A stretch of DNA of 8,225 nt from the NCBI GenBank assembly GCA_027619655.1, contig JAQCHR010000144.1:1-8225 (forward strand). Reading direction: 5' to 3'. Positions 1 to 6,670 of this stretch are shown here, piece by piece (positions within the stretch are counted from its first letter, which is position 1; the number at the start of each line of letters is the position of its first letter). The notes under the pieces were generated by a model. The model searched no databases, had not been told where the DNA came from, and saw only the letters and a program-made list of their open reading frames with translations. This DNA is from Pseudomonadota bacterium. Its GTDB lineage: Bacteria > Pseudomonadota > Alphaproteobacteria > UBA8366 > GCA-2717185. Position numbers and translations under genes: made by a program.

Positions 1-316
1 GGATGGCGAAAGCATCGCAAACCAGGGGGCCGATCCAGTCCGGCGCCTTGTGATAGAGATGATAGGTGAACCAGATATCCGGCGGGTTTTCTTTGTGCCG
101 TTCGATGAAACGGCGCGCCAGCGCTTCGCCTCGCCGACGGATGCGGTATTGCCGGTCAGCGTCGCCGGTGCCGTCGAAGGCCCGCAGTGTGGAGGCGACG
201 AAAGCCTCATTGCCACTGCGCCGGATGGCCGCCAGCAGCAGGCGCGCCATGCGCCGGTCGCCGGACGGAACCGGGTGTTTCGGCGGTTTCAGGGGCGCAT
301 AGAATGCGACGCGCAT
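1..316 (-). CDS. Glycosyltransferase, N-terminal part (runs off left edge)
   Basis: Reading the minus strand from the ATG at 316 gives 105 uninterrupted codons to the window edge. The product starts MRVAFYAPLKPPKHPVPSGD and continues RRMARLLLAAIRRSGNEAF, with PPDIWFTYHLYHKAPDW later. A beta-strand followed by a Ser-Gly-Asp-Arg-Arg loop and a helix is the usual opening of the acceptor half of GT-B glycosyltransferases (GT4/GT1 type) in alphaproteobacterial polysaccharide clusters. The donor-binding half lies outside the window, so the sugar cannot be guessed. The ATG shares one base with the stop of the preceding glycosyltransferase (TAATG junction) and there is no clear Shine-Dalgarno sequence, which points to translational coupling in one operon. 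The glycosyltransferase call is fairly secure; the family assignment rests only on the N-terminus. Confidence 0.75.
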   Translation of the reverse strand, partial: MRVAFYAPLKPPKHPVPSGDRRMARLLLAAIRRSGNEAFVASTLRAFDGTGDADRQYRIRRRGEALARRFIERHKENPPDIWFTYHLYHKAPDWIGPLVCDAFAI

Positions 317-1548
317 TACGCCGCAGCGGATTGCTTGTCGCGACGAAACCGCACGGCAAGGTCATTGGCGCCGCCATCCAATGAAAAGCACGCATGAACA
401 CGGCGGCGGCCGGCGGCGCCGAGCCGCTGGCGAAGGGCCGGGTCCCGGATCAGGGCGTCGAGCGCAGCGGCGGTGGCCGGCGCATCGCCGGGCGGAACCA
501 GCAGGCCCGATTCGTCGTGATGCACCAGCTCCGGAATACCGGATACGGTGGTGGACAGCACCGCAAGCCCCTGGCTTTGGGCTTCCATCAGGACGTTCGG
601 CAGGCCGTCACGGTCCCCGTCCGCGGTTGTCTTGCTCGCCAGGGCAAATATATCGGCGTCCCGCAACGCCGCCAGAACGGCTTCCTGGGAGCAGGCGCCG
701 AGCCATTCAATGCGGCCGCCAAGCGACAATTGCCGCGCCTGTTCCTGCAATGCCGGCAGAAGCGGCCCGCCGCCGATATGGCGAAACCGCCAGTTGATAT
801 CCCCGGGCAGAAGCGCGAGCGCCGCCAGAAGGTCGTCATAGCCCTTTTTCGCTACCGCCCGGCCCACGGACAGGATGGTGACGGGCGCGCCGGTTCCGTC
901 CAGCGCCGGACGGACGGTCCCGGGCGGCGGAAACCGCGAAAAATCAAGACCATGGTATACCAGCGAGACCGTGTCGGGGTCCGGCGCCAGGCTGCGAAGG
1001 TATCCGGTTCCCGCCGCCGTGCACGTTACCAGCCAGTCCAGTTCCGCCAGCTTTTCCCGGATATCCCATTCCGGCGTTGTCCAGATATCCTTGGCGTGGG
1101 CGGAACAGCTCCAGGGCAGTCCCGTCATCAAGGCGGCGTAGCGCGCTACGGATGCCGGGGTGTGCAGGAAATGCGCGTGCAGCCGGGTAATGCCCGCGGG
1201 CAGTTCATGAGCCAGGACGCAGGCCTGTCCGAAGCGCCTTATCCTGTTGCGGGTCGGGTCGCGCCGCAAATCCGCGCGAAAACAGGCATAGGCCGCCGCA
1301 TAACCGGGAAGCTGCCGCGCGGCTGCCCTTGCCGCCTGTACGCGTCCAGCTTCATCGTGGAGGTATTCCGGCAGGTACAGCACGCTGGCGGCGATTTCGC
1401 CGTGGATAGGATGGGTTTGCGTATCGGTCGGGTGCCGCAGCGAGGCGATTTCGATACTGATGCCACGCTGTTCGAGGGCGCGAATTTCCTGGGCAATGAA
1501 GGTTTCCGAAAGGCGGGGATACCCTTTCAGAATGAACAGGACAGCCAC
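316..1548 (-). CDS. Glycosyltransferase family 4 (WcaL/EpsF-like), 410 aa
   Basis: Predicted cytoplasmic GT-B retaining glycosyltransferase that would add a sugar from a nucleotide-sugar donor to a growing glycan. The N-terminus (VLFILKGYPRLSETFIAQEI) matches the opening of colanic-acid WcaL/EpsF-type enzymes. Further GT4 landmarks are the RLHAHFLHTPA block at about 122-132, the SAHAKDIW segment at 149-156, VYHGLD at 197-202, the donor-phosphate loop SVGRAVAKKG at 227-236, and the C-terminal donor site DGLPNVLMEA (314-323) followed by GIPELV. The usual E-x7-E pair appears as D314-x7-E322, a substitution common in this subgroup. The length is normal for the family. Translation starts at a GTG (1548), chosen because it gives the expected N-terminus and lies 4 nt after the stop of the upstream gene. 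It is the second of three glycosyltransferases in one run. Donor and acceptor cannot be read from sequence. Confidence 0.93.
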   Translation of the reverse strand: MAVLFILKGYPRLSETFIAQEIRALEQRGISIEIASLRHPTDTQTHPIHGEIAASVLYLPEYLHDEAGRVQAARAAARQLPGYAAAYACFRADLRRDPTRNRIRRFGQACVLAHELPAGITRLHAHFLHTPASVARYAALMTGLPWSCSAHAKDIWTTPEWDIREKLAELDWLVTCTAAGTGYLRSLAPDPDTVSLVYHGLDFSRFPPPGTVRPALDGTGAPVTILSVGRAVAKKGYDDLLAALALLPGDINWRFRHIGGGPLLPALQEQARQLSLGGRIEWLGACSQEAVLAALRDADIFALASKTTADGDRDGLPNVLMEAQSQGLAVLSTTVSGIPELVHHDESGLLVPPGDAPATAAALDALIRDPALRQRLGAAGRRRVHACFSLDGGANDLAVRFRRDKQSAAA

Positions 1549-1552
1549 GACG

Positions 1553-2770
1553 TCACGCGTGCTGGCGGGCCAGCGAGGGGCGCGTCTGATGTTCGAGGGC
1601 GCGCCGGGTAAGGATATTCACGTTTTCCAGCCCGTCGAGCAGTCCCGGAACGACGGAGCGCGAGGGAAGGTTCTGCTGCGGCAGGTGGCGTAGAGCGGTC
1701 GCCATGACATCCGCCTTACGTTCCGCGTCGCCACGAAGCATGGTCAGCAATCCCAGCTCCGCTGCCCGGCTGGCGCGGATAAGCTGTTCCTGGCGCGGTT
1801 CCGTGCGGGGGACGACCAGCGCCCGCTTGTCGAAGGACAGGATTTCGCAGAACGTGTTGTATCCGCCCATTGCAACGACTGCCAACGCCTTGTCCATCAG
1901 GCTTTCCAGATGGGCGTCGAAGGTGATCGCCTCGACCTGCGGCAGCCGGTCCACGCGCGCAATGAATTCCGCGCGGCGGTCGGACTGCATGAAGGGACCC
2001 AGAACAATGACGGACCGGTGTGGCAGGGAAGCGTCGCTTTCATAGGCGCGGATGACCCAGTCGACGAGTTCCTCGCCATCGCCACCGCCACCGGGCGTGA
2101 CGAGAATAAACGGATCGCCCTGCTTTATGAAGGGCAGTTCAGAGACCGTCGCGGTATCGGAAAACCGTTGCAGGTAGCCGGTATAGGTCGTTTTTCGCCG
2201 GGTTGACGCCGGCAGGTCCACGCCGACCAGCGGTTCACAAATCTGCGGCAGGCCGTAGATCCAGATTTCGTCGTAATACTCCTCCAGCGCCGCGGCGGCG
2301 TTTTTCCGCTTCCACTCCGCGCGCAACTGTTTGGGATCGTCCAGAACGTCGCGCAGGCCCAGCACGACATGGGTACCGCGCGATTTCATAACTTCGAGCG
2401 TTTCGGCCAGTTCGCCGCGCAGGCCGAACGGTTCCTTGTCAACCAGCATGATATCGGGGTCGAAGACCTCCGCGGTGTGGCGAATGATCGAGGCGCGCAT
2501 CTCGATCGCGTCCTCGATGGCCATCGGCAGGGTCAGCGACGTGTATTCGCCGTTTCGAAGCTTGATAACGCCCGGGACTCGCACGAAATCCACTCGCGAC
2601 CGAAAATCGAAACTGCCGATAATGGGCGAACCCGAAAGGATCAGAACCGACAGATCATCGTTCTCTTCGCACATCGCGTGCGCAATGGCGCGGCAGCGGC
2701 GCAGGTGGCCAAGTCCGAACGAATCATGACTGTATATCAGTACCCGTGGCGGACGACGGTCTCCGCTCAT
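1553..2770 (-). CDS. MurG-like GT-B glycosyltransferase (COG4671 type), 405 aa
   Basis: First gene of the minus-strand glycosyltransferase run. The N-terminus has the glycine-rich nucleotide-fold motif YSHDSFGLGHLRRCRAIA (13-30), typical of the COG4671 'predicted glycosyl transferase' group. The C-terminal half resembles the MurG/GT28 donor-binding domain: a VTPGGGGDG loop at 224-232, the MGGYNTFCEIL block at 301-311, and PRTEPRQEQ at 321-329, which corresponds to the MurG Gly-Gly/Glu/Pro...Gln-Gln donor pocket. A family role is established only in general terms (nucleotide-sugar-dependent transfer); substrate and product are unknown. No signal peptide or membrane segment is visible, so it is probably cytosolic or membrane-peripheral. 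The ATG at 2770 is preceded by AAGGGA about 8 nt upstream, a reasonable ribosome-binding site. The gene faces away from the ABC transporter operon across a 222-bp spacer. Transcription probably continues into the two downstream glycosyltransferases. Confidence 0.9.
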   Translation of the reverse strand: MSGDRRPPRVLIYSHDSFGLGHLRRCRAIAHAMCEENDDLSVLILSGSPIIGSFDFRSRVDFVRVPGVIKLRNGEYTSLTLPMAIEDAIEMRASIIRHTAEVFDPDIMLVDKEPFGLRGELAETLEVMKSRGTHVVLGLRDVLDDPKQLRAEWKRKNAAAALEEYYDEIWIYGLPQICEPLVGVDLPASTRRKTTYTGYLQRFSDTATVSELPFIKQGDPFILVTPGGGGDGEELVDWVIRAYESDASLPHRSVIVLGPFMQSDRRAEFIARVDRLPQVEAITFDAHLESLMDKALAVVAMGGYNTFCEILSFDKRALVVPRTEPRQEQLIRASRAAELGLLTMLRGDAERKADVMATALRHLPQQNLPSRSVVPGLLDGLENVNILTRRALEHQTRPSLARQHA

Positions 2771-2836
2771 GGCCTATCCCCTTTTTCCCCCGCCTTCGGT
2801 ACGACCTGCCTACTATGGCACGTATCGGTGAATAAC

Positions 2837-2847
2837 CGGAAGTTCCG
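2837..2847. promoter_or_regulatory. Operator-like dyad CGGAAGTTCCG
   Basis: CGGAA and TTCCG are perfect inverted repeats around a single central G. The dyad lies just outside the AT-rich core of the divergent region, on the glycosyltransferase side, where a regulator could act on both promoters. No second copy was noticed in the spacer. The binding protein is unknown and chance occurrence is possible. Confidence 0.25.
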
Positions 2848-2871
2848 AATCAGGTAATTGGAAATAATTAT

Positions 2872-2877
2872 TATAAT
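2872..2877 (+). promoter_or_regulatory. Candidate -10 box TATAAT (bidirectional)
   Basis: A perfect TATAAT at 2872-2877 sits inside the palindrome ATTATAAT (2870-2877), so the identical hexamer reads on the opposite strand. It is about 115 bp upstream of the ABC transporter ATG and about 100 bp upstream of the glycosyltransferase ATG. Neither direction has a good TTGACA-like hexamer at 16-18 bp, and there is no TGn extension, so a regulator or an alternative sigma factor may be needed. The call is tentative. Confidence 0.35.
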
Positions 2878-2910
2878 GATACTGTGTTATAAGAAGCGTT
2901 TTCTAGACGT

Positions 2911-2955
2911 TTACCATAGCAAAATGCTGCGGTAAGGTGTCCCCACGAGGGGCAC
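2911..2955 (+). promoter_or_regulatory. Two tandem hairpins in ABC operon leader
   Basis: The first hairpin (2911-2935) pairs TTACC with GGTAA and, after a 2x2 internal loop, AGCA with TGCT around an AAA loop. The second (2937-2955) pairs GTG and CCCC with GGGG and CAC, with one bulged T and an ACGA loop. They sit back to back, 38-82 nt upstream of the ATG at 2993, where they could act as a 5' leader structure or, for the first, as an operator dyad. Neither is followed by a T-run, so they are not intrinsic terminators. Function is unknown. Confidence 0.3.
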
Positions 2956-2992
2956 ATCGCTATCTGCGGCAGAAGGTCGTTACGCCGGATCC

Positions 2993-5659
2993 ATGGAAAA
3001 ATCCATCTCCAAGTTTATTCTGCGGTACAGCATGCCGCAGCAGATCACGCTGCTGATAATCATTATCGCGTTTTATCCGTTTTTGTATGTTTCGCTTGAT
3101 CTTCCGAAAATCATCATCAACAGGGCGATCAAGAGTAACGGGGCCGCGCCGCCTTTCGACGTTCCGCTTTTCGGGTTTGAAATACCGTTAGATGTCAGCC
3201 AGCTAACTTATCTGTTGCTGCTGAGTCTCTTCTATCTCGTGCTGGTTTTCATCACCGGCGGTTTCAAATATTACATCAGCATTTATAAAGGCCGGTTGGG
3301 CGAAAGGCTGCTGCGGCGGCTTCGCTACCAGCTTTATTCGCGAATCCTGCGGTTTCCGACGCCGCGTTTCAAGAAGGTCAGCCAGGGCGAACTCATTCCG
3401 ATGATCACGTCCGAGGTCGAACCGCTGGGGGGATTTATCGGTATCGCCTTTGCCGACCCCCTGTTTTTCGGCGGACAGTTGATCCTCATCGTCGGCTATA
3501 TCCTGATGCAAGACTGGATGCTTGGCCTGGCGGCAGCGGGCATGATTCCCATTCAGGGCTTAATCATCCCGAAATTGCAGAAAAAGGTGAACGCGCTCGG
3601 CAAGTTGCGCGTGCAGCATGTCCGCCGGCTTGCCGATCACATCGGTGAATCGGTTTCAAGCATTGAAGAAATTCACGCTCACGATACATCGTTTTTCGAG
3701 CTTTCCCGATTCACGAACCGGATGGGCGCGATTTACGATATCCGGTATGAAATTTACAATCGCAAGTTCTTCATCAAATTTCTCAATAATTTCATCGACA
3801 AGCTGACGCCCTTTTTCTTCTTCTCCATTGGTGGCTACCTGGTTATTCAGGGCAGTCTCACGGTCGGCGCGCTGGTTGCTGTCCTGAATGCCTACAAGGA
3901 CCTGGCGAGCCCGTGGAAAGAACTGCTGGCCTGGTACCAGCAGAAGGAAGACGTCCGGATCAAGTATGAACAGGTCGTTGAACAGTTCGAGCCGCAGGGC
4001 ATGCTCGATGAGGAATTGCAGGCTACGGATCCCGAAGACGGACCATCCCCGATCAAGGGGAAGCTGATCGTCAACAACGTAGGCCTTGCCGATGAAGACG
4101 GTGTCCGGGCGTTGGACGCGATTTCGTTCACGGTTCCGGTCGAATCACACACCGCCATTGTCGGCGATGGCGGCAGCGGAAAAACCGAGCTCGGCACCGT
4201 TCTGGCGCGTCTGATCAGCCCGACCTCCGGAACAATCATTTTTGGCGGTAGCGACCTTGCAACCCTGCCGGAGGCGGTGACGGGCCGCCGCATCGCCTAT
4301 GTCGGCGCCAGTCCCTACCTGCAGGCCGTTTCGGTGGGCGACAATATTCTCTATGGGCTGAAGCACCGCATGATTGGCCCGGCAGAACCGGATACACCGC
4401 TAATCGGTGACGCAATTGATATTGAGGAGGCGATCCTAACAGGCAACTCCCCTTACGATTACAATGCGGACTGGGTCGATTTGAAGGAAGCCGGTGTGGA
4501 TGACAGGAACGGCCTGAAACGACGGTTGGTCGAGGTCCTTCAGCTGGTCGACATGGATGAGGAAGTGTATCGATTCGGCTTGCGCGGCGTGATCGATCCG
4601 GCGCGCCAGCCGGAGGTTACCGAACGGATCATGGCCGCGCGTTCGGCGCTTCGCGAACGGCTGGCCGACCCCGCGGTGGCGCTGCTGATCGAACCTTTCG
4701 ACATCGAAAAATACAACTCCAATGCGACGGTCGCCGAAAACATCCTGTTTGGCCTGCCGGTTGGCGGTGCCTTCGATCCCAAGAACCTGGCCGGGAACGA
4801 CTATATCAAAAGTGTCCTGGACAAGGTGAAATTGAGCGACGATTTCCTTGAAATGGGCAAACAGGTTGCGCAGACAATGCTGGAACTGTTTGCCGATCTG
4901 CCGCCGGGGCACGAGTTCTTCGAACAGTTCAGTTTCATCAATTCCGATGACCTGCCTGAATTTCAGGCCATTCTGGGCCGGGCGGCGCGCGGCGCCGACG
5001 GGCTGACGCCCGACGACCGCGAACGCCTCATTTCTCTGCCATTCAAGCTGATCCAGGCGCGTCACCGGCTGGGTATGATCGACGACCAGATGGTTCCTCG
5101 AATCCTGGAGGCGCGCCGGGTCTTTGCCGAAGGGCTGCCGGAGAATTTGCGGAACACAATCGCCTTCTTCGATGCCGATACATATAACGCCGCCGCATCG
5201 CTGCAGGACAATATTCTGTTTGGCAAGGTATCCTATGGCCAGGCGCAGGCGGAGGCGAAGGTTGGCCGGCTGATTGGCGAAATCGTGGACGATCTGGAGC
5301 TACGCGATATCGTTGTTGCCGCGGGACTCGCCTTCCAGGCAGGCAATGGCGGCGCCAGGCTGTCGCAGGGCCAGCGCCAGAAACTGTCAATCGCGCGCGG
5401 CCTGGTGCGGCATCCCGATATCCTGCTGTTGAACGAGGCGTCTGCAAATCTCGACGCCGTCAGTCAGAACAAGGTCATGGAAAACATCCTTCGGGCGCGC
5501 GAAGGGCAGGGCGTTTTGTGGATTCTCAACCGTGTTTCGGACGCAAAATATTTCGACCATGTCATCGTGATGAAATCAGGACGTGTCGTTGAAACCGGTA
5601 CGTTCGAGGAATTGAGCAATGCAAACGGCGATTTTCAGGCATTGCTGGCGGCGGGCTGA
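2993..5659 (+). CDS. Atypical ABC exporter (TMD-NBD) with triplicated Q-loop/helical segment, 888 aa
   Basis: Inner-membrane ABC exporter half-transporter, probably acting as a homodimer. Residues 1-310 form the transmembrane domain, with hydrophobic spans near 18-40, 70-90, 146-170, 175-193, 265-287 and 290-305. The nucleotide-binding domain starts near 355, with Walker A GDGGSGKT at 391-398. The signature LSQGQ comes only at 790-794, almost 400 residues after the Walker lysine instead of roughly 110-130. Between them the Q-loop/helical region occurs three times, marked by Tyr-x8-NILYG or NILFG at 442-455, 574-587 and 731-744. The Q-loop Gln is replaced (VGASP, 437-441), Walker B ends LLLNEA (Asp to Asn814, Glu815 kept), and the H-loop His is Asn846 (ILNRVS). 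The ATG at 2993 has only weak local Shine-Dalgarno sequence (AGAAGG lies 16 nt away). It heads a three-gene operon, 17 nt before the cNMP-binding gene. The substrate is unknown; a glycan or lipid-linked product is possible given the divergent glycosyltransferases. Confidence 0.92.
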   Translation: MEKSISKFILRYSMPQQITLLIIIIAFYPFLYVSLDLPKIIINRAIKSNGAAPPFDVPLFGFEIPLDVSQLTYLLLLSLFYLVLVFITGGFKYYISIYKGRLGERLLRRLRYQLYSRILRFPTPRFKKVSQGELIPMITSEVEPLGGFIGIAFADPLFFGGQLILIVGYILMQDWMLGLAAAGMIPIQGLIIPKLQKKVNALGKLRVQHVRRLADHIGESVSSIEEIHAHDTSFFELSRFTNRMGAIYDIRYEIYNRKFFIKFLNNFIDKLTPFFFFSIGGYLVIQGSLTVGALVAVLNAYKDLASPWKELLAWYQQKEDVRIKYEQVVEQFEPQGMLDEELQATDPEDGPSPIKGKLIVNNVGLADEDGVRALDAISFTVPVESHTAIVGDGGSGKTELGTVLARLISPTSGTIIFGGSDLATLPEAVTGRRIAYVGASPYLQAVSVGDNILYGLKHRMIGPAEPDTPLIGDAIDIEEAILTGNSPYDYNADWVDLKEAGVDDRNGLKRRLVEVLQLVDMDEEVYRFGLRGVIDPARQPEVTERIMAARSALRERLADPAVALLIEPFDIEKYNSNATVAENILFGLPVGGAFDPKNLAGNDYIKSVLDKVKLSDDFLEMGKQVAQTMLELFADLPPGHEFFEQFSFINSDDLPEFQAILGRAARGADGLTPDDRERLISLPFKLIQARHRLGMIDDQMVPRILEARRVFAEGLPENLRNTIAFFDADTYNAAASLQDNILFGKVSYGQAQAEAKVGRLIGEIVDDLELRDIVVAAGLAFQAGNGGARLSQGQRQKLSIARGLVRHPDILLLNEASANLDAVSQNKVMENILRAREGQGVLWILNRVSDAKYFDHVIVMKSGRVVETGTFEELSNANGDFQALLAAG

Positions 5660-5664
5660 GGCCC

Positions 5665-5670
5665 AGGAGG
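5665..5670 (+). promoter_or_regulatory. Strong ribosome-binding site AGGAGG
   Basis: A consensus AGGAGG ends 6 nt before the ATG at 5677 and fixes that start. It is far stronger than the site before the ABC gene, so the small cNMP-binding protein may be made in excess of the transporter from the shared mRNA. Confidence 0.8.
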
Positions 5671-5676
5671 TAAATC

Positions 5677-6132
5677 ATGAGTTTGCAGCAGGAAGTCGAA
5701 CTTCTTCGGAATATTCCGCTTTTTGCGAAAATAGAACCGTCGAAGCTGAAGCTGCTGGCTTTTACCAGCCAGCGCCTGACATTCGCGGCCGGGGACGTTG
5801 TCTTTGAGCAGGGGGATGTCGGTGATGCCGCCTATATCATTATTGGCGGGGAAGCCGATGTCATTATTGATACGCCCGGCGGACCACTCGTCGTCGCAAC
5901 GTTGAAACAGAATGAAATCGTCGGTGAAATTGCAATCCTGTGCGACGTGCCGCGAACGGCGACAGTGCGCGCGAAAGTCCAGATGACGACGCTGCGCATA
6001 TCGAAGGAACTGTTTTTCAATCTGGTCGTCGAGTTTCCGGAAATCGCCGTGGAAATCATGCGGGAGCTGGCGCATCGACTGGAACAGACGACGGCACGAC
6101 TGCGGGAAACGGTTGCCAAGTCGCAATCCTGA
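5677..6132 (+). CDS. Stand-alone cyclic nucleotide-binding domain protein, 151 aa
   Basis: A single CRP/Fnr-type cyclic nucleotide-binding beta-roll, spanning about residues 8-120. Typical landmarks are the opening LLRNIPLFAKIEPSKLKLL, the Gly-Asp turn FAAGDVVFEQGD (36-47), and the phosphate-binding cassette GEIAILCDVPRTATV (83-97). Within it E84 and R93 are the positions that contact ribose and phosphate in cNMP-binding members, so ligand binding looks possible. The C-terminus (about 120-150) is one charged helix with a coiled-coil-like pattern, and there is no helix-turn-helix, so it is not a CRP-like transcription factor. It is predicted to be soluble. Lying between the ABC exporter and the methyltransferase genes, it may sense a nucleotide and act on the transporter through protein contact. 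That role is inferred from gene order. The ligand (cAMP, cGMP or none) cannot be told from sequence. Confidence 0.92.
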   Translation: MSLQQEVELLRNIPLFAKIEPSKLKLLAFTSQRLTFAAGDVVFEQGDVGDAAYIIIGGEADVIIDTPGGPLVVATLKQNEIVGEIAILCDVPRTATVRAKVQMTTLRISKELFFNLVVEFPEIAVEIMRELAHRLEQTTARLRETVAKSQS

Positions 6133-6159
6133 TCCGGCGACAGAAGGGGACGCTGTTCG

Positions 6160-6651
6160 ATGACACGGCTCGACACGGTAATCGAACGGCTGAAGGCGCA
6201 ACGCAGCTGTTTGAATGCGGCGGCGGAAATGTTGCGCGGCAGGGCGGGACATATCCTCGAACTGGGCCTGGGCAACGGACGGACCTACGATCACCTGCGC
6301 CATCTGTTTCCGGTTCAGGACATTTACGTCTTTGACAGGGAGGTCGCTTCGCATCCCGATTGCCGGCCGGACGAAGCGCATCTGTTTCTGGGTATGATGC
6401 CCGATACACTGTTTACTGCGGCAGACCGGCTTGGGCCGAACGCCAAACTTGTGCACGCCGATATCGGCTATGGCGATGCGGCGGCGACGGCCCGGAACGT
6501 GGCGGCGCTGGGGCCGGTTATTCCGACATTGATGGTATCCGGCGGGCTGGCGATATGCGACCAGTCGCTCGACGGCATTTCCGGGCTGACGCCGGTGCCC
6601 TTGCCTGCGGATGTCGCGCCGGGACGGTATTATATCTTTCGCCGCGACTGA
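6160..6651 (+). CDS. Small class I SAM-dependent methyltransferase, 163 aa
   Basis: Compact Rossmann-fold methyltransferase. Motif I is HILELGLGNGRTYDHL (31-46), with the glycine-rich SAM loop. An acidic residue at the end of strand beta-2 is seen in IYVFDRE (D59), and HADIGYGD (99-106) gives a third SAM-pocket motif. Length and layout resemble the small Methyltransf_17 (PF12692) family, whose substrate is not established; that assignment is from memory and needs a profile search. No signal peptide or membrane segment is visible, so it should be cytosolic. A good Shine-Dalgarno stretch (AGAAGGGG, about 10 nt upstream) supports the ATG at 6160. It is the last gene of the operon, 27 nt after the cNMP-binding gene. 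It may modify the exported substrate or a component of the transporter, which is inference only. Confidence 0.85.
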   Translation: MTRLDTVIERLKAQRSCLNAAAEMLRGRAGHILELGLGNGRTYDHLRHLFPVQDIYVFDREVASHPDCRPDEAHLFLGMMPDTLFTAADRLGPNAKLVHADIGYGDAAATARNVAALGPVIPTLMVSGGLAICDQSLDGISGLTPVPLPADVAPGRYYIFRRD

Positions 6652-6654
6652 TAA

Positions 6655-6670
6655 GCGGGGATTCGCCCGC
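6655..6670. other. Hairpin between convergent genes
   Basis: GCGGG pairs with CCCGC around a 6-nt loop, 3 nt after the methyltransferase stop. On the minus strand the hairpin is followed by TTAT, so it might weakly serve the kinase transcript. There is no real T-run in either direction, so its value as a terminator is doubtful. Confidence 0.25.

Larger units (their letters stand above)
2771..2992. promoter_or_regulatory. Divergent intergenic control region
   Basis: The 222-bp gap between the start of the minus-strand glycosyltransferases and the start of the ABC transporter. Its middle (about 2851-2905) is strikingly AT-rich against GC-rich flanks. It contains overlapping AT palindromes at 2863-2872 and 2870-2877, an 11-bp dyad at 2837-2847, and two potential hairpins at 2911-2935 and 2937-2955. 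Promoters for both operons must lie here or inside the flanking genes. No well-spaced -35/-10 pair could be found by eye on either strand. Confidence 0.6.

Noticed and set aside
394..1611. Long plus-strand open frame (405 codons) opposite the GT4 gene
   Set aside because: Its composition is Arg/Gly/Gln-rich with no recognisable domain, and it is antisense to a clear glycosyltransferase. Long antisense frames are expected in GC-rich codon usage.
2876..2935. 19-codon open frame in the leader of the ABC operon
   Set aside because: An ATG with 19 codons and a stop exists, but it overlaps the -10 candidate, lacks a Shine-Dalgarno site and has no leader-peptide codon bias. Chance is likely.
3000..3900. 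Lower GC in the exporter's membrane-domain region as a sign of horizontal transfer
   Set aside because: One 60-base line (3061-3120) counts 21 G+C, well below the glycosyltransferase genes. Codons for hydrophobic membrane residues lower GC anyway, and the rest of the same gene is GC-rich.
4436..5065. Minus-strand open frame (209 codons) opposite the ABC insert region
   Set aside because: I considered whether the unusual insert was really a gene on the other strand. The plus frame is continuous, carries the NILFG repeats and ends in canonical ABC motifs, so the antisense frame is a shadow.
5677..6132. cNMP-binding protein as a CRP/Fnr transcription regulator
   Set aside because: The protein ends after the beta-roll and one helix. 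There is no room for, or trace of, a helix-turn-helix domain.
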